From an uncultured Methanoregula sp. (lineage in GTDB: Archaea > Halobacteriota > Methanomicrobia > Methanomicrobiales > Methanospirillaceae), in the NCBI RefSeq assembly GCF_963677065.1, contig NZ_OY781872.1, positions 739,419-803,418 on the forward strand: a DNA stretch of 64,000 bases, in the 5' to 3' direction. Positions 16,340-24,589 of this stretch are shown here, piece after piece (the first letter of the stretch is position 1; every line of letters begins with the position of its first letter). The position numbers and the translations under genes were made by a program. The notes beneath the pieces are model-generated. The model was not told where the DNA came from. It worked only from the letters and a program-made list of their open reading frames with translations, and ran no database searches.

Positions 16340-16538
16340 TCCCCGATACAGTCTATTCCTTTTTTATCCCCCCGGATAATTGCGGCAGCCCGTTGTGGCG
16401 GGAGTCCGCCCGGCGGTTTCAATGAGCCGATCGTATTTTATAGAGCGCGATGCAAGGGCTGGATAGGAAAAAGATGGCGCTGGAAAGACCGGAGGATCAG
16501 ATCCCCCGATCACCCCGGAGTCCATCGGGATCAATTCC

Positions 16539-17453
16539 ATGAAACTGAACGGACCCGAAGTGAATGAGTACATCAGACCATTCGTTGTTAAACCGGGAAA
16601 GAAGGTACAGCTGAAAAAATACGATACCGGCTGGGCACAGAACGAGCGCCTCAAGATGATGAGCCAGGGCCAGGCAAAAGATCTCTTAACGGAGATGCTC
16701 GAGAAGGACCGGGCTTCCCTTGCCGCAGCCCAGGAGCTCTTTGCTGCTTCCCAGCAGTACAGCCTGCTCATCATCCTCCAGGGTATGGACACGTCAGGCA
16801 AGGACGGCACGATCCGACATGTTATGTCCGGTGTGAATCCCCAGGGGTGTGCCGTGCACAGCTTCAAGGTCCCGAGCAGCGAGGAGCACGCCCATGATTT
16901 CCTCTGGCGTTACTCCCAGGTGCTCCCCAGGAGGGGGATGATCGGTATCTTCAACCGATCCTATTACGAGGATGTGCTGGTGATCCGGGTCCACCCGGAG
17001 CGCATGGAGACCCTCCCCAAAAAGATCGGACCGGATTCCGGCGGGTTCTGGGATGCCCGGTACAAGGACATCAATTCCTTTGAGAAGCACCTGGTCAGGA
17101 ACGGTACAGTCATCCTCAAGTTCTTCCTTCACATCTCGAAAGATGAGCAGAGACGGCGCCTTCTTGACCGGCTCGATCACCCGGAGAAATGCTGGAAATT
17201 CTCGGCCGACGATCTTGCCGAGCGGCAGTACTGGAACAAATACATAAGCGCATACGAAGCCATGCTCTCGGCAACATCGACCGACTATGCCCCGTGGTTT
17301 GTCGTGCCCGCGGATTACAAGTGGGTTGCAAGGACCTTTGTTGCCGAGGCGGCTGCAGCCGCGATCGGGGGGCTCAGGCTCGAGTACCCGCGCCTCAGCG
17401 CCGACCAGCAGAGGCAGCTCAATGACGCACGGCGGGAACTTGAACTGGAATAG
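16539..17453 (+). CDS. ppk2: Polyphosphate kinase 2 family protein (polyP:nucleotide phosphotransferase)
   Basis: 304 residues, the length of single-domain PPK2. Walker A is GMDTSGKDG at about residues 82-90. The lid and Walker B region is RRGMIGIFNRSYYEDVLVIRVHPE. The Arg-rich DEQRRRLLDRLDHPEKCWKFS and the WNKYISAYEAML stretch are typical. These enzymes move phosphate between polyphosphate and nucleoside mono- or diphosphates in the cytoplasm, giving methanogens an energy and phosphate buffer. Which PPK2 class (AMP or ADP acceptor) cannot be settled by eye. Confidence 0.92.
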   Translation: MKLNGPEVNEYIRPFVVKPGKKVQLKKYDTGWAQNERLKMMSQGQAKDLLTEMLEKDRASLAAAQELFAASQQYSLLIILQGMDTSGKDGTIRHVMSGVNPQGCAVHSFKVPSSEEHAHDFLWRYSQVLPRRGMIGIFNRSYYEDVLVIRVHPERMETLPKKIGPDSGGFWDARYKDINSFEKHLVRNGTVILKFFLHISKDEQRRRLLDRLDHPEKCWKFSADDLAERQYWNKYISAYEAMLSATSTDYAPWFVVPADYKWVARTFVAEAAAAAIGGLRLEYPRLSADQQRQLNDARRELELE

Positions 17454-17558
17454 CCCGCATACAGGATCCTTTTTTTCCATCCCGGACCCGGAGTGCCGGG
17501 ATCCAAACACAGTTATCAGGCCGGACAGCCAATATACCGGCACTATTGGGGGAGAATC

Positions 17559-18497
17559 ATGACACGTCCATGCGATGAACCGGTCACCCAGCTCCATGTC
17601 AAGCCGGGCATGACGGTCAACGAACTGGTCAGGGCCATGGGGGAGGCCGGGGCATACAACGGCGGATCCCTGTCCCGGGCAGCAGACATCTACGAACAGA
17701 TGCTCCGGGATCCGGAGACCATCCGGTTCTTCGGACTTGCCGGGGCCATGGTGCCTGCGGGAATGGGCGGGATAGTTTCCGATCTGATCCGGGCAAAACA
17801 CATCGATGTGCTCGTATCAACCGGCGCAAACCTCACCCACGATATCATCGAGGCTATCGGTTGCCGGCATTTTCATGGTACTGCCTTTTGCAATGATATC
17901 GAGCTCCGCCACGATGAGATCAACCGTATCTATGACGTTTATCTCCCCAACGAGGCGTTCGAGCATTTCGAGGAGTTCATGCAGGGCGTCTTCGGGGAAC
18001 TCGAGCCCGGCAGTTCCATCTCGATCTCGGGACTCCTTGCCCATATCGGGAAACACACGAAGTCCGGCATCCTGCACACCGCTGCCCGGAACAATGTACC
18101 GGTCTATAACCCCGCAGTGCAGGATTCGATGATCGGGCTCCAGTACTGGCTCTTCTCCCAGACAAACAAAGTGACGGTCGATGCATTTGCCGATATGCCG
18201 GCCCTTATGGACCGCTGCTTCAACATCAAGAAAGCCGGGGCGTTCCTGGTCGGGGGAGGCGTCCCGAAGAACTTCATCCTCCAGAGCATGCTCATGACCC
18301 CGAACGGGTTCAGTTACGCGGTACAGCTGACCGGCGACCGCCCGGATCTCGGCGGGCTCTCGGGCGCAACGCTGGACGAGGCCCGGTCATGGGGCAAGAT
18401 TACCGAGGAGGCCCAGGCAGTCACGGTGTACGGGGATGCAACGATCACGCTCCCGGTTCTCGTTGCTGCAGTAATGGAGCGGCTGCAGCATGACTGA
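17559..18497 (+). CDS. dys: Deoxyhypusine synthase
   Basis: 312 residues from the ATG that follows GGGGGAGAATC. A longer frame from 17493 adds unconserved residues. The protein matches deoxyhypusine synthase throughout: GSLSRAADIYEQML, GAMVPAGMGG, STGANLTHDIIEAIG (NAD site), and catalytic Lys237 in GGGVPKNFILQ. It transfers an aminobutyl group from spermidine to a lysine of aIF5A, the first step of hypusine formation. It overlaps pyrF by eight bases, so the two are cotranscribed. Confidence 0.95.
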   Translation: MTRPCDEPVTQLHVKPGMTVNELVRAMGEAGAYNGGSLSRAADIYEQMLRDPETIRFFGLAGAMVPAGMGGIVSDLIRAKHIDVLVSTGANLTHDIIEAIGCRHFHGTAFCNDIELRHDEINRIYDVYLPNEAFEHFEEFMQGVFGELEPGSSISISGLLAHIGKHTKSGILHTAARNNVPVYNPAVQDSMIGLQYWLFSQTNKVTVDAFADMPALMDRCFNIKKAGAFLVGGGVPKNFILQSMLMTPNGFSYAVQLTGDRPDLGGLSGATLDEARSWGKITEEAQAVTVYGDATITLPVLVAAVMERLQHD

Positions 18498-19131
18498 CCT
18501 GATCCTTGCCCTCGATGCAACCGAGAAGAAAAGAGCTATAGCGATTGCGAAGGCCTGCGCTCCCCATATCGATGCAATAAAGCTCGGCTACCCGCTCATC
18601 CTCACCTCAGGGCTTGCCATTGCCCGGGACATGGAGGAGTTCGATCTCCCGCTCATCGCCGATTTCAAGGTGGCCGACATCCCCAACACCAACCGGCTCA
18701 TTGCCGAACAGGTCTTTGATGCCGGGTTTGCCTCGATCATCTGTCATGGGTTCACCGGCAAAGACTCGGTCCAGGCCTGCGTGGATGTCTCGCTCGATTA
18801 CGGGGGGGCCTGCTTTGTCGTGGCCGAGATGAGCCACCCGGGGGCAACCGGATTCTTCCACGGGGGTGCCGCAGAAAAGATCGCCCACCTGGCCATGGAG
18901 TGCGGGGCCGACGGGATCATAGCGCCGGCAACCCGGCCGGAGCGGGTGCGGGAACTCCGGAAGATCGTGGGATCCCGGAAGATCCTCTCACCCGGGGTCG
19001 GCGCTCAGGGGGGAGATGCGGCAGCGATCGCATCGATCGTCGACGGCATCATCGTGGGTCGGGCAATCTACGAGGCAGTGGACCCGGGCGCAGCGGCCAG
19101 CGGGTTTGCCCGGGTACGATCCGGGAAATAA
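18490..19131 (+). CDS. pyrF: Orotidine 5'-phosphate decarboxylase
   Basis: 213 residues, a single-domain TIM barrel. The catalytic Asp-Lys-Asp array is ADFKVADIPNTN (Asp58, Lys60, Asp63). The phosphate loop is near the C-terminus (SPGVGAQGGD and GIIVGRAIY). It decarboxylates OMP to UMP, the last step of pyrimidine synthesis. The start overlaps the deoxyhypusine synthase stop and is translationally coupled to it. The pairing is an operon of convenience rather than a shared pathway. Confidence 0.96.
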   Translation: MTDLILALDATEKKRAIAIAKACAPHIDAIKLGYPLILTSGLAIARDMEEFDLPLIADFKVADIPNTNRLIAEQVFDAGFASIICHGFTGKDSVQACVDVSLDYGGACFVVAEMSHPGATGFFHGGAAEKIAHLAMECGADGIIAPATRPERVRELRKIVGSRKILSPGVGAQGGDAAAIASIVDGIIVGRAIYEAVDPGAAASGFARVRSGK

Positions 19132-19355
19132 TCCGCGTGCATCCTGGGGATCCGACCGGGATTCCGGTGCCAACCGGCTGGTGGCGTATATATTTTTCTC
19201 CGGATCTGATCCTCAATTTCCAACTCTGTTATGAAAATCAGCCCCAGATATCACCCTGATTTTATTGCTATATTTAAATGACGGGTTTTTGCGGCCAGAT
19301 CGGCATATACGCGCTTTTAAGTGGATGAAATCGCAGTTCATCGAACCTGCAGGTT

Positions 19356-19369
19356 CTAAATATTTATTA
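19356..19369 (+). promoter_or_regulatory. TATA box before the NrdD-like gene
   Basis: CTAAATATTTATTA lies 22-36 bases before the ATG at 19392, inside a 260-base non-coding gap. The spacing predicts a leaderless or very short-leader mRNA. Other A/T-rich patches (around 19270 and 19190) are less well placed. Confidence 0.5.
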
Positions 19370-19391
19370 ATGACCTGCACGATGTTATAGT

Positions 19392-19754
19392 ATGGATTGG
19401 ACGGCGGAACAACGGACACTTGCTGACAAATACAAGAAACTCGAGGATATTCCTGAAAAGGACCGTAAATTCAAGTGCCACACCTGCCACCTCATTGTTG
19501 ACCAGAACCCCTGCCCCAACTGCGGGGAGACGCACCTGGAAGTGATGTGTCCGCTCGACCACTGCCACTGCACCCACGAGATCATCTCGGGTATCGAGTA
19601 CTGTCCGCTCTGCGGCCAGGCCGTCTGTCCCGAATGCGGTTCGCACGATGTTGTGCAGGTCAGCCGGGTCACCGGGTACCTGCAGGACGTTTCCGGCTGG
19701 AATGCAGGCAAACAGCAGGAACTCAAAGACCGTATGCGCTACTCGGTTGCATGA
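19392..19754 (+). CDS. Stand-alone NrdD C-terminal zinc-ribbon / glycyl-radical-like domain
   Basis: 120 residues. Four CxxC pairs occur (CHTC, CPNC, CPLC, CPEC). The last part reads CPECGSHDVVQVSRVTGYLQ, then VSGWNAGKQQELKDRMRY, which matches the extreme C-terminus of class III anaerobic ribonucleotide reductase: the zinc site followed by the radical-bearing Gly (in RVTGYL). The large catalytic barrel is missing and the ORF has its own start. It could complement a separate NrdD, act like the YfiD spare radical domain, or be only a zinc-ribbon regulator. It overlaps the next gene by ATGA. Confidence 0.8.
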   Translation: MDWTAEQRTLADKYKKLEDIPEKDRKFKCHTCHLIVDQNPCPNCGETHLEVMCPLDHCHCTHEIISGIEYCPLCGQAVCPECGSHDVVQVSRVTGYLQDVSGWNAGKQQELKDRMRYSVA

Positions 19755-20638
19755 GATATTATACCGACAACAATACTCTTTTCATCCGCGGATCGTTCCG
19801 CGCTGCAAGCACCGGCATCTGCGGGGGAATCCGTTCCGTACCGGCCATTCTTTACCATACAACGGATCCCGCCTTGAGCACCGGTGAAGATCCGGACAAG
19901 GTCCTTGGGAGAGCGGCAGCCCGGGCCGGCCTGGGATCCGAATATACCGGATTCCTGTCACCGGTTCCCGCAAGCCAGTTCTGTATCCTCCAGTACGATT
20001 TCATCACGGTCTTTATCGCAGCCGGCATCCGCCGCGAGCCCCCGGCGGGATCGGGGGGCATCAGCATCATTGTCACGAGCACAGAAGGCTTCGATGATGC
20101 AGCGCTTCTGGAAGCCGTCATGATTACAACCGAGGCCAAGACGGAAGCTCTCCGGGCGCTCGATCTCCCTGCATCAGGAACACCGGCGGATGGCGTGATC
20201 ATTGCCTGCGAAGGCGACACCCGCCACCAGGCAGCCGGCCGGGATACTGCCCCGGGAATGAGAATCCGCGAGGCCATCGCTTACGGTCTTCCGGAAGCCC
20301 TCCGCCGGCACGATTCAGGCATTGCAGCCAGCCGGCCGGCTTTTTTCATTTACAGCAGGTTCAAAGGCGGGCACTGGATCGAGTGGGTGCCGGAAAAATG
20401 CCCCTACTATCCGTGTCATTTCCCGGGCCAGGCCTGCGACTTCTGTTACTGCCCGTTCTACCCTTGCAGGGACGAGAGCCTCGGGCAGTGGGTCGAAAGT
20501 GCCAGCGGGGGAAAAGTCTGGAACTGCGCAACGTGCACACTCCTTCACGAGACGGAGACTGCCGGTTATCTGAAAAAGTACCCGGGAGCACTGCTCGGGG
20601 AGCTGAAACTCGTTTCAGCGGCAAAAAAGAGAGATTGA
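19751..20638 (+). CDS. cbiZ: Adenosylcobinamide amidohydrolase (CbiZ) fused to a Cys-rich zinc domain
   Basis: 295 residues from the ATG overlapping the previous stop. Residues 1-195 resemble CbiZ: FRAASTGICGGIRSVPAI, TEGFDDAALLEAVMITTEAKTEAL, then GMRIREAIAYGLPEAL. CbiZ removes the aminopropanol side chain of adenosylcobinamide, salvaging corrinoids via adenosylcobyric acid. Residues 215-280 form a cysteine-rich small domain (CPYYPCH, CDFCYCPFYPC, VWNCATCTLLH) that probably binds metal. Corrinoid salvage suits a methanogen whose methyltransferases need B12. The role of the Cys-rich tail is unknown. Confidence 0.88.
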   Translation: MRYYTDNNTLFIRGSFRAASTGICGGIRSVPAILYHTTDPALSTGEDPDKVLGRAAARAGLGSEYTGFLSPVPASQFCILQYDFITVFIAAGIRREPPAGSGGISIIVTSTEGFDDAALLEAVMITTEAKTEALRALDLPASGTPADGVIIACEGDTRHQAAGRDTAPGMRIREAIAYGLPEALRRHDSGIAASRPAFFIYSRFKGGHWIEWVPEKCPYYPCHFPGQACDFCYCPFYPCRDESLGQWVESASGGKVWNCATCTLLHETETAGYLKKYPGALLGELKLVSAAKKRD

Positions 20639-20653
20639 ACGATCTATTTTGTT

Positions 20654-20848
20654 TTACTCTTTGATGTCAAGCGCTTTGAGGAGCTCGGGCAGCGGGATAC
20701 CGTGAGCTTCGGCAGCTTCCCGGATGGTCTCGCCCCTTGCAATAGCACACCCGACACAGCCCATACCGAACTTGAAGAGGGCTTCTGTGGCTTCGGGCTT
20801 GGCCTTGAGAAGATCATAGATCGTACTGTCAGCGGTTATTTCAGACAT
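20654..20848 (-). CDS. DUF1858 small redox-type protein
   Basis: 64 residues from MSEITADS; an upstream in-frame ATG at 20890 would add 14 unconserved residues. The pattern ITADSTIYDLLKAKPEATEALFKFGMGCVGCAIARGETI is DUF1858: a helical domain with a central CxxC (CVGC) that occurs alone or fused to disulfide or hybrid-cluster proteins. A role in thiol or metal chemistry is likely but unproven. It is convergent with the cbiZ gene, with only 15 bases between them. Confidence 0.88.
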   Translation of the reverse strand: MSEITADSTIYDLLKAKPEATEALFKFGMGCVGCAIARGETIREAAEAHGIPLPELLKALDIKE

Positions 20849-20939
20849 AGTATCATCTAAGTCATCGTTTGGGTACATAAACCTCACCATAGCGGCGACG
20901 GGCCATCCGATGCGACACTTTCACTATGCATGGTCACCC

Positions 20940-20949
20940 TATATAATCC
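20940..20949 (+). promoter_or_regulatory. TATA box for the RPA operon
   Basis: CTATATAATC lies 35-45 bases upstream of the RPA start in the divergent gap with the DUF1858 gene. GGAG follows before the ATG, so the mRNA is probably short-leadered with a ribosome site. Confidence 0.55.
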
Positions 20950-20983
20950 GGGTAAAACCGGACTAACACTGGAGATGTAAGAG

Positions 20984-22228
20984 ATGGATTTTTCCGAAGC
21001 AGCAGACAGAATCTCCCGAAAGGTTTCAAAAAGCGGACAGACGCCCGATCTCCAAAAGATCGAGAGCAAGCTCCGCCGGCTCGTGCAGGAATTCGGCGTC
21101 CAGCCCTCCGAGGCTGAGCGGACGGTGACAAACGAACTGGCAAAGGAGTTCAACATCCCCCTTGGGGGATCCGGCGGGCCGGCCAAAACCGGCAGCGGGA
21201 CAGAAGAGCGGAAGATTGCAGAGGCCGCATCCGGCGAATGGGTGACGATCGAGGGAAAGGTGGTCTCGCTCTCGCCGCCGGTCTCCCCCGCAATCGCCCA
21301 GAGCGGGATCATTGCCGATGAGTCCGGGGCGATCCGGTTCGTTGCCTGGGCCAAGGCGAGTGCACCGGTCATGGCCGAGGGAACCTGGTACCGGATCGAG
21401 TCGGCCGTTGTGGACGAGTACCGGGATATCCCGAACCTGAAGATCCACTCCGGCACAACCATAAAGGAGATCGGGGAAGACCGGGCCCTGATCCCGGCCC
21501 CGGCGCCGATAAAAGATCTGCGCAAGGGGATCGCCAGTATCCGGGGAAAGGTTGTCCAGGAATGGGATACCACCCACGAGCGGATGCTCCAGTCGGGACT
21601 CATCGGCGACGAGACCGGGACGGTCAAGTTCGTTATCTGGAAAGAACCCGGCAAAGAGACCCTTGCGGTCGGGGCAGTGTACAATGTCTTTTACGCACAG
21701 GTCGACGAATTCAACGGGCGCCTCTCGCTGAACCTGAACCCGGCAACGGTCCTCCAGGAAGAAGGCGACATCCCCGTGAGCGGGGGGGAGGCAGCGTTCC
21801 GGGGTTCGGTCGTGCATATCGCCCCGGGTTCCGGTATCATCAAGCGCTGTCCGGTCGAGGGATGCAACCGCGCCCTCTCGCGTCAGAACTACTGCCCGAT
21901 TCACGAGATCCAGCCCAAGTTCGTGTATGACCTGCGGATCAAGGGATGGCTCGACGACGGGATAAAAACCCACAGCATCCTGCTCCAGCGGGATGCCGTT
22001 GAAGCCCTGACAGGGATCAATCTTGAAGCGGCAAAGGAGATCGCGGAGAACAACCCGCTGGGCATGGACGAGGTCTTTCTCCAGATGCGCGAGAAAGTGC
22101 TTGGCCGGTACATCACCTGCCATGGCCGCGAGATCGATGGCCGCCTGCTCGTGAACAGGTGCGAAAACTCGCGGTTTGAGAGTACGGAACACACCCGGCT
22201 GCTGAACCGGGCCGGGGGTGCATCATGA
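20984..22228 (+). CDS. rpa: Replication protein A (single-stranded DNA-binding), multiple OB folds and zinc finger
   Basis: 414 residues. Two clear OB folds share the pattern (I)xGKVV...QSGxIxDE(S/T)GxxxFVxW at about residues 85-170 and 185-265. A third region contains a zinc finger, CPVEGCNRALSRQNYCPIHE (about residues 287-306), embedded in an OB fold, followed by LRIKGWLDDG. The N-terminal 65 residues are helical. This is the euryarchaeal RPA layout; it coats single-stranded DNA in replication and repair. It overlaps the partner gene by ATGA. Confidence 0.93.
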   Translation: MDFSEAADRISRKVSKSGQTPDLQKIESKLRRLVQEFGVQPSEAERTVTNELAKEFNIPLGGSGGPAKTGSGTEERKIAEAASGEWVTIEGKVVSLSPPVSPAIAQSGIIADESGAIRFVAWAKASAPVMAEGTWYRIESAVVDEYRDIPNLKIHSGTTIKEIGEDRALIPAPAPIKDLRKGIASIRGKVVQEWDTTHERMLQSGLIGDETGTVKFVIWKEPGKETLAVGAVYNVFYAQVDEFNGRLSLNLNPATVLQEEGDIPVSGGEAAFRGSVVHIAPGSGIIKRCPVEGCNRALSRQNYCPIHEIQPKFVYDLRIKGWLDDGIKTHSILLQRDAVEALTGINLEAAKEIAENNPLGMDEVFLQMREKVLGRYITCHGREIDGRLLVNRCENSRFESTEHTRLLNRAGGAS

Positions 22229-22824
22229 GTATGAACAGCAGCGAGATGGGGCGCAGGGAAGGTTCGTTCGAGCGCGAACCGGCCCGTCGGGTCTTTGCCG
22301 GCGAACTCCGGGAATGCCGGTACCAGTTCAAGGATGGCGAGGACGAGAAGAGCCCGACCTTCGCACTTCTGCCCACCGGGGAGCGCTGCAACCGGATCTT
22401 CCTGGTCGGAACCCTGACCGAGAAGCAGCGGCAGGGAGAACAGAACGTCTTCTACCGGGGAAGAGTCGTTGACCCGAGCGGCACGTTCTTTGTTATGGCC
22501 GGAAGTTACCAGCCCGAGGCAATGCAGCAGCTCGCCAAGATCGAGACGCCCGCGTTTGTTGCCGTAATCGGAAAGCCCAACCTGTACCAGAAACCGGATG
22601 GGTCGTATCTTGTTTCCGTCCGGGTAGAATCGATAACAGTCGTGGACAAGGAGACCCGGGATCTCTGGGTGCTGGATGCTGCCGAGCGGACCCTGGACCG
22701 GATCGATAACTGTACCGCGGGAACTGCACCCGATGTGATAAAGGCAAAAGAGCAGTATCCCACCATCGATCCCGCCGTGTTCCGGAAGATGGCCTACGAT
22801 GCGCTGGCGCAGATCACCATCTGA
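22225..22824 (+). CDS. RPA-associated OB-fold protein
   Basis: 199 residues, start overlapping the RPA stop. The sequence EPARRVFAGELRECRYQFKDG...SPTFALLPTGERCNRIFLVGTLTEKQ and YRGRVVDPSGTFFVMAGSYQPEA is the RPA-associated protein family (COG3390) found next to RPA in euryarchaea. One OB fold covers about residues 70-150. It is believed to form a complex with RPA; overlap and coexpression support that here. A run of eight T residues follows the stop. Confidence 0.92.
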   Translation: MSMNSSEMGRREGSFEREPARRVFAGELRECRYQFKDGEDEKSPTFALLPTGERCNRIFLVGTLTEKQRQGEQNVFYRGRVVDPSGTFFVMAGSYQPEAMQQLAKIETPAFVAVIGKPNLYQKPDGSYLVSVRVESITVVDKETRDLWVLDAAERTLDRIDNCTAGTAPDVIKAKEQYPTIDPAVFRKMAYDALAQITI

Positions 22825-22832
22825 TACTGCAC

Positions 22833-22840
22833 TTTTTTTT
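22833..22840 (+). terminator. T-tract terminator after the RPA operon
   Basis: Eight consecutive T residues begin nine bases after the stop of the RPA-associated gene, consistent with archaeal termination. Confidence 0.5.
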
Positions 22841-23150
22841 ACTATGTCCGTTTCGGACAGGCAGCGGAACTCGGCTTGTACCGTGCACCGGATCTCTTTC
22901 ATGCGGCTTGTCCATTGCAGGTTATGGGGCCATCCGGATCATAGGATGAGTGATCACCCACCATCATAATCCGGCTATTGTTCAGGTCCAATCCTTTTTT
23001 GATTGTTGAATGCAATCTTCTCATAAAATCGGATACGATCTCATCCGGCCTGTGATGATCCGATGAAAAACCGTGGATCGGCATACCCGGATACAACGAT
23101 CCACTCGCACGATCCATGTTTAATTTCTGATAAATATGTATAGTCCATAA
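22841..23150. other. Non-coding gap between RPA operon and COG1361 gene
   Basis: About 390 bases lie between the RPA partner and the next gene. A 72-codon reverse-strand frame (22899-23117) is present, but it has no recognisable domain and I do not accept it as a gene. I see no tRNA or hairpin. Base composition falls sharply to A/T towards 23100-23210, where the promoter of the next operon lies. Confidence 0.5.
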
Positions 23151-23154
23151 GGAT

Positions 23155-23172
23155 AAAATTTAAATAAAATTT
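23155..23172 (+). promoter_or_regulatory. A/T-rich promoter of the COG1361-RND operon
   Basis: AAAATTTAAATAAAATTT lies about 45-60 bases upstream of the ATG at 23215 and is the most A/T-rich stretch in the neighbourhood. It can serve as TATA/BRE for the three-gene operon. GTGAG occurs just before the start codon. Confidence 0.5.
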
Positions 23173-23214
23173 AAGGCAACATGTATACTCACAAAGGGTA
23201 AATCGTGAGTTTAT

Positions 23215-24579
23215 ATGATGGCCTTCAAAAGAGCTCAGTTCAATAAGGATCGCGCACTCAGGATACCGGCGCGATATCACAATAACCAGATCCTTGCCGT
23301 TTTGATCCTCGCCGGCATTGCAATTGCGTGTATTTTTGTAAGCCCTGCATATGCCGGGGATCAGTATATGGCGGGCAGTCCCGTACTTTCGGCATCGCTC
23401 TCCGGGACAAATGAATTTGCACCAGGCCAGGACGTCAAGCTCCCGGTTGTGGTGAAAAATACCGGGCTCAACGAGTTCAAGATCTCAAAGTCCAGCATTG
23501 TTGATCGCGATGACCTGGCAAATACGGCAAAATTTCTCACCGTAACTCTTGAACCCGGCAACAGCCCCTTTATCATCAAATCAGATCCCCAGGTGCTCGG
23601 GGATCTCAAGGCGAGCAGCACCGCCACGGGTACGTTTACCGTACGGATTCCATCAGACACTCCCGCCGGGACATATAACATTCCTGTTGTTCTCAACTAC
23701 ACGTACATGTATGATGCCTACCAGTACGGCGTGGACACCATCGAATATTCCTACAAGACAAAAACCGAGACCCGGACAATACCCATCAACATCAAACCAG
23801 ATGTCAGGACCAAGGTCATCTCGACCGATGTCCAGAGCATGAATGCAGGTACAGAAGGATACATCCGGCTTCTTGTAAAAAATATCGGGCATGAAAATGC
23901 AACAAAAGCCATTGTAACCATTGTAAGAAACGACCAGAGCCCGGTCATCCCCACCGAAAGCCGCGTGTATGTCGGGGATTTTGCCTCGGGCGGAACAGTA
24001 AACTGCACGTTCAAGGCAACGGTTGATAAAGCCGCAGAAGCCCAGACCTATCCGCTCGATCTCGTGGTAAAGTACGAAGACCACAACGGGGATACCGTCT
24101 CCTCGAATATCGAGACCATCGGGATTCCCGTTGGAAAGAAGATCGAGTTTTTGGCTGTTGCAGATCCCGAACCCATTGCACCGGGACAGAAGAAAGTGAT
24201 AACGGTCCGGTATACCAATACCGGCGGGGCAACTGCATACGAGGCCCAGGCCCGGGTAAGCATGGTGGATCCCTTCACCAGCAACGATGATTCCGCATAT
24301 CTCGGAGATATAGCGCCAGGAGTGACCAAGACCGCCTCGTTCCTCGTGACCGCTGACAAGACGGCATCTATCAAAGAGTACGGAATCGATTCCGAAGTGA
24401 AGTACCGCGACGCCCTGGACAATTCCGTGACCTCGGATCCCATCAAGGTTACCGTGAACGTCAGTGAGGGCAAAAGCATAGTCTCCCAGCTGCTTGGCAG
24501 CCCGCTGCTCCTCGGGCTCATTGCGATCATCGTTGTTGCAATAGGGTATCTCATCTACCGGAAGAAGAGACTCCAGTGA
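23215..24579 (+). CDS. COG1361-type secreted/membrane surface protein, first of a pair
   Basis: 454 residues. An N-terminal hydrophobic signal or anchor at about residues 20-42 precedes YAGDQYMAGSPVLSASLSG. The mature part consists of repeated Ig-like beta domains with the motif PG(Q/T)...V.N.G and PVVLNYTY. A C-terminal transmembrane helix (LLGLIAIIVVAIGYLIY) followed by RKKR anchors it, so the bulk faces outside. It is about 40% similar by eye to the next gene and lies in an operon with an RND transporter. This family often accompanies such transporters in methanogens and may act as an extracytoplasmic adaptor (inference). Confidence 0.85.
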   Translation: MMAFKRAQFNKDRALRIPARYHNNQILAVLILAGIAIACIFVSPAYAGDQYMAGSPVLSASLSGTNEFAPGQDVKLPVVVKNTGLNEFKISKSSIVDRDDLANTAKFLTVTLEPGNSPFIIKSDPQVLGDLKASSTATGTFTVRIPSDTPAGTYNIPVVLNYTYMYDAYQYGVDTIEYSYKTKTETRTIPINIKPDVRTKVISTDVQSMNAGTEGYIRLLVKNIGHENATKAIVTIVRNDQSPVIPTESRVYVGDFASGGTVNCTFKATVDKAAEAQTYPLDLVVKYEDHNGDTVSSNIETIGIPVGKKIEFLAVADPEPIAPGQKKVITVRYTNTGGATAYEAQARVSMVDPFTSNDDSAYLGDIAPGVTKTASFLVTADKTASIKEYGIDSEVKYRDALDNSVTSDPIKVTVNVSEGKSIVSQLLGSPLLLGLIAIIVVAIGYLIYRKKRLQ

Positions 24580-24589
24580 GGGCTTGCAG

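Noticed and set aside
16364..16538. Possible RNA element upstream of ppk2
   Set aside because: I saw only moderate GC-rich sequence without clear stems or conserved riboswitch features.
22899..23117. 72-residue reverse ORF in the gap after the RPA partner
   Set aside because: There is no domain, ribosome site or promoter, and it overlaps a region whose composition changes towards an A/T promoter.
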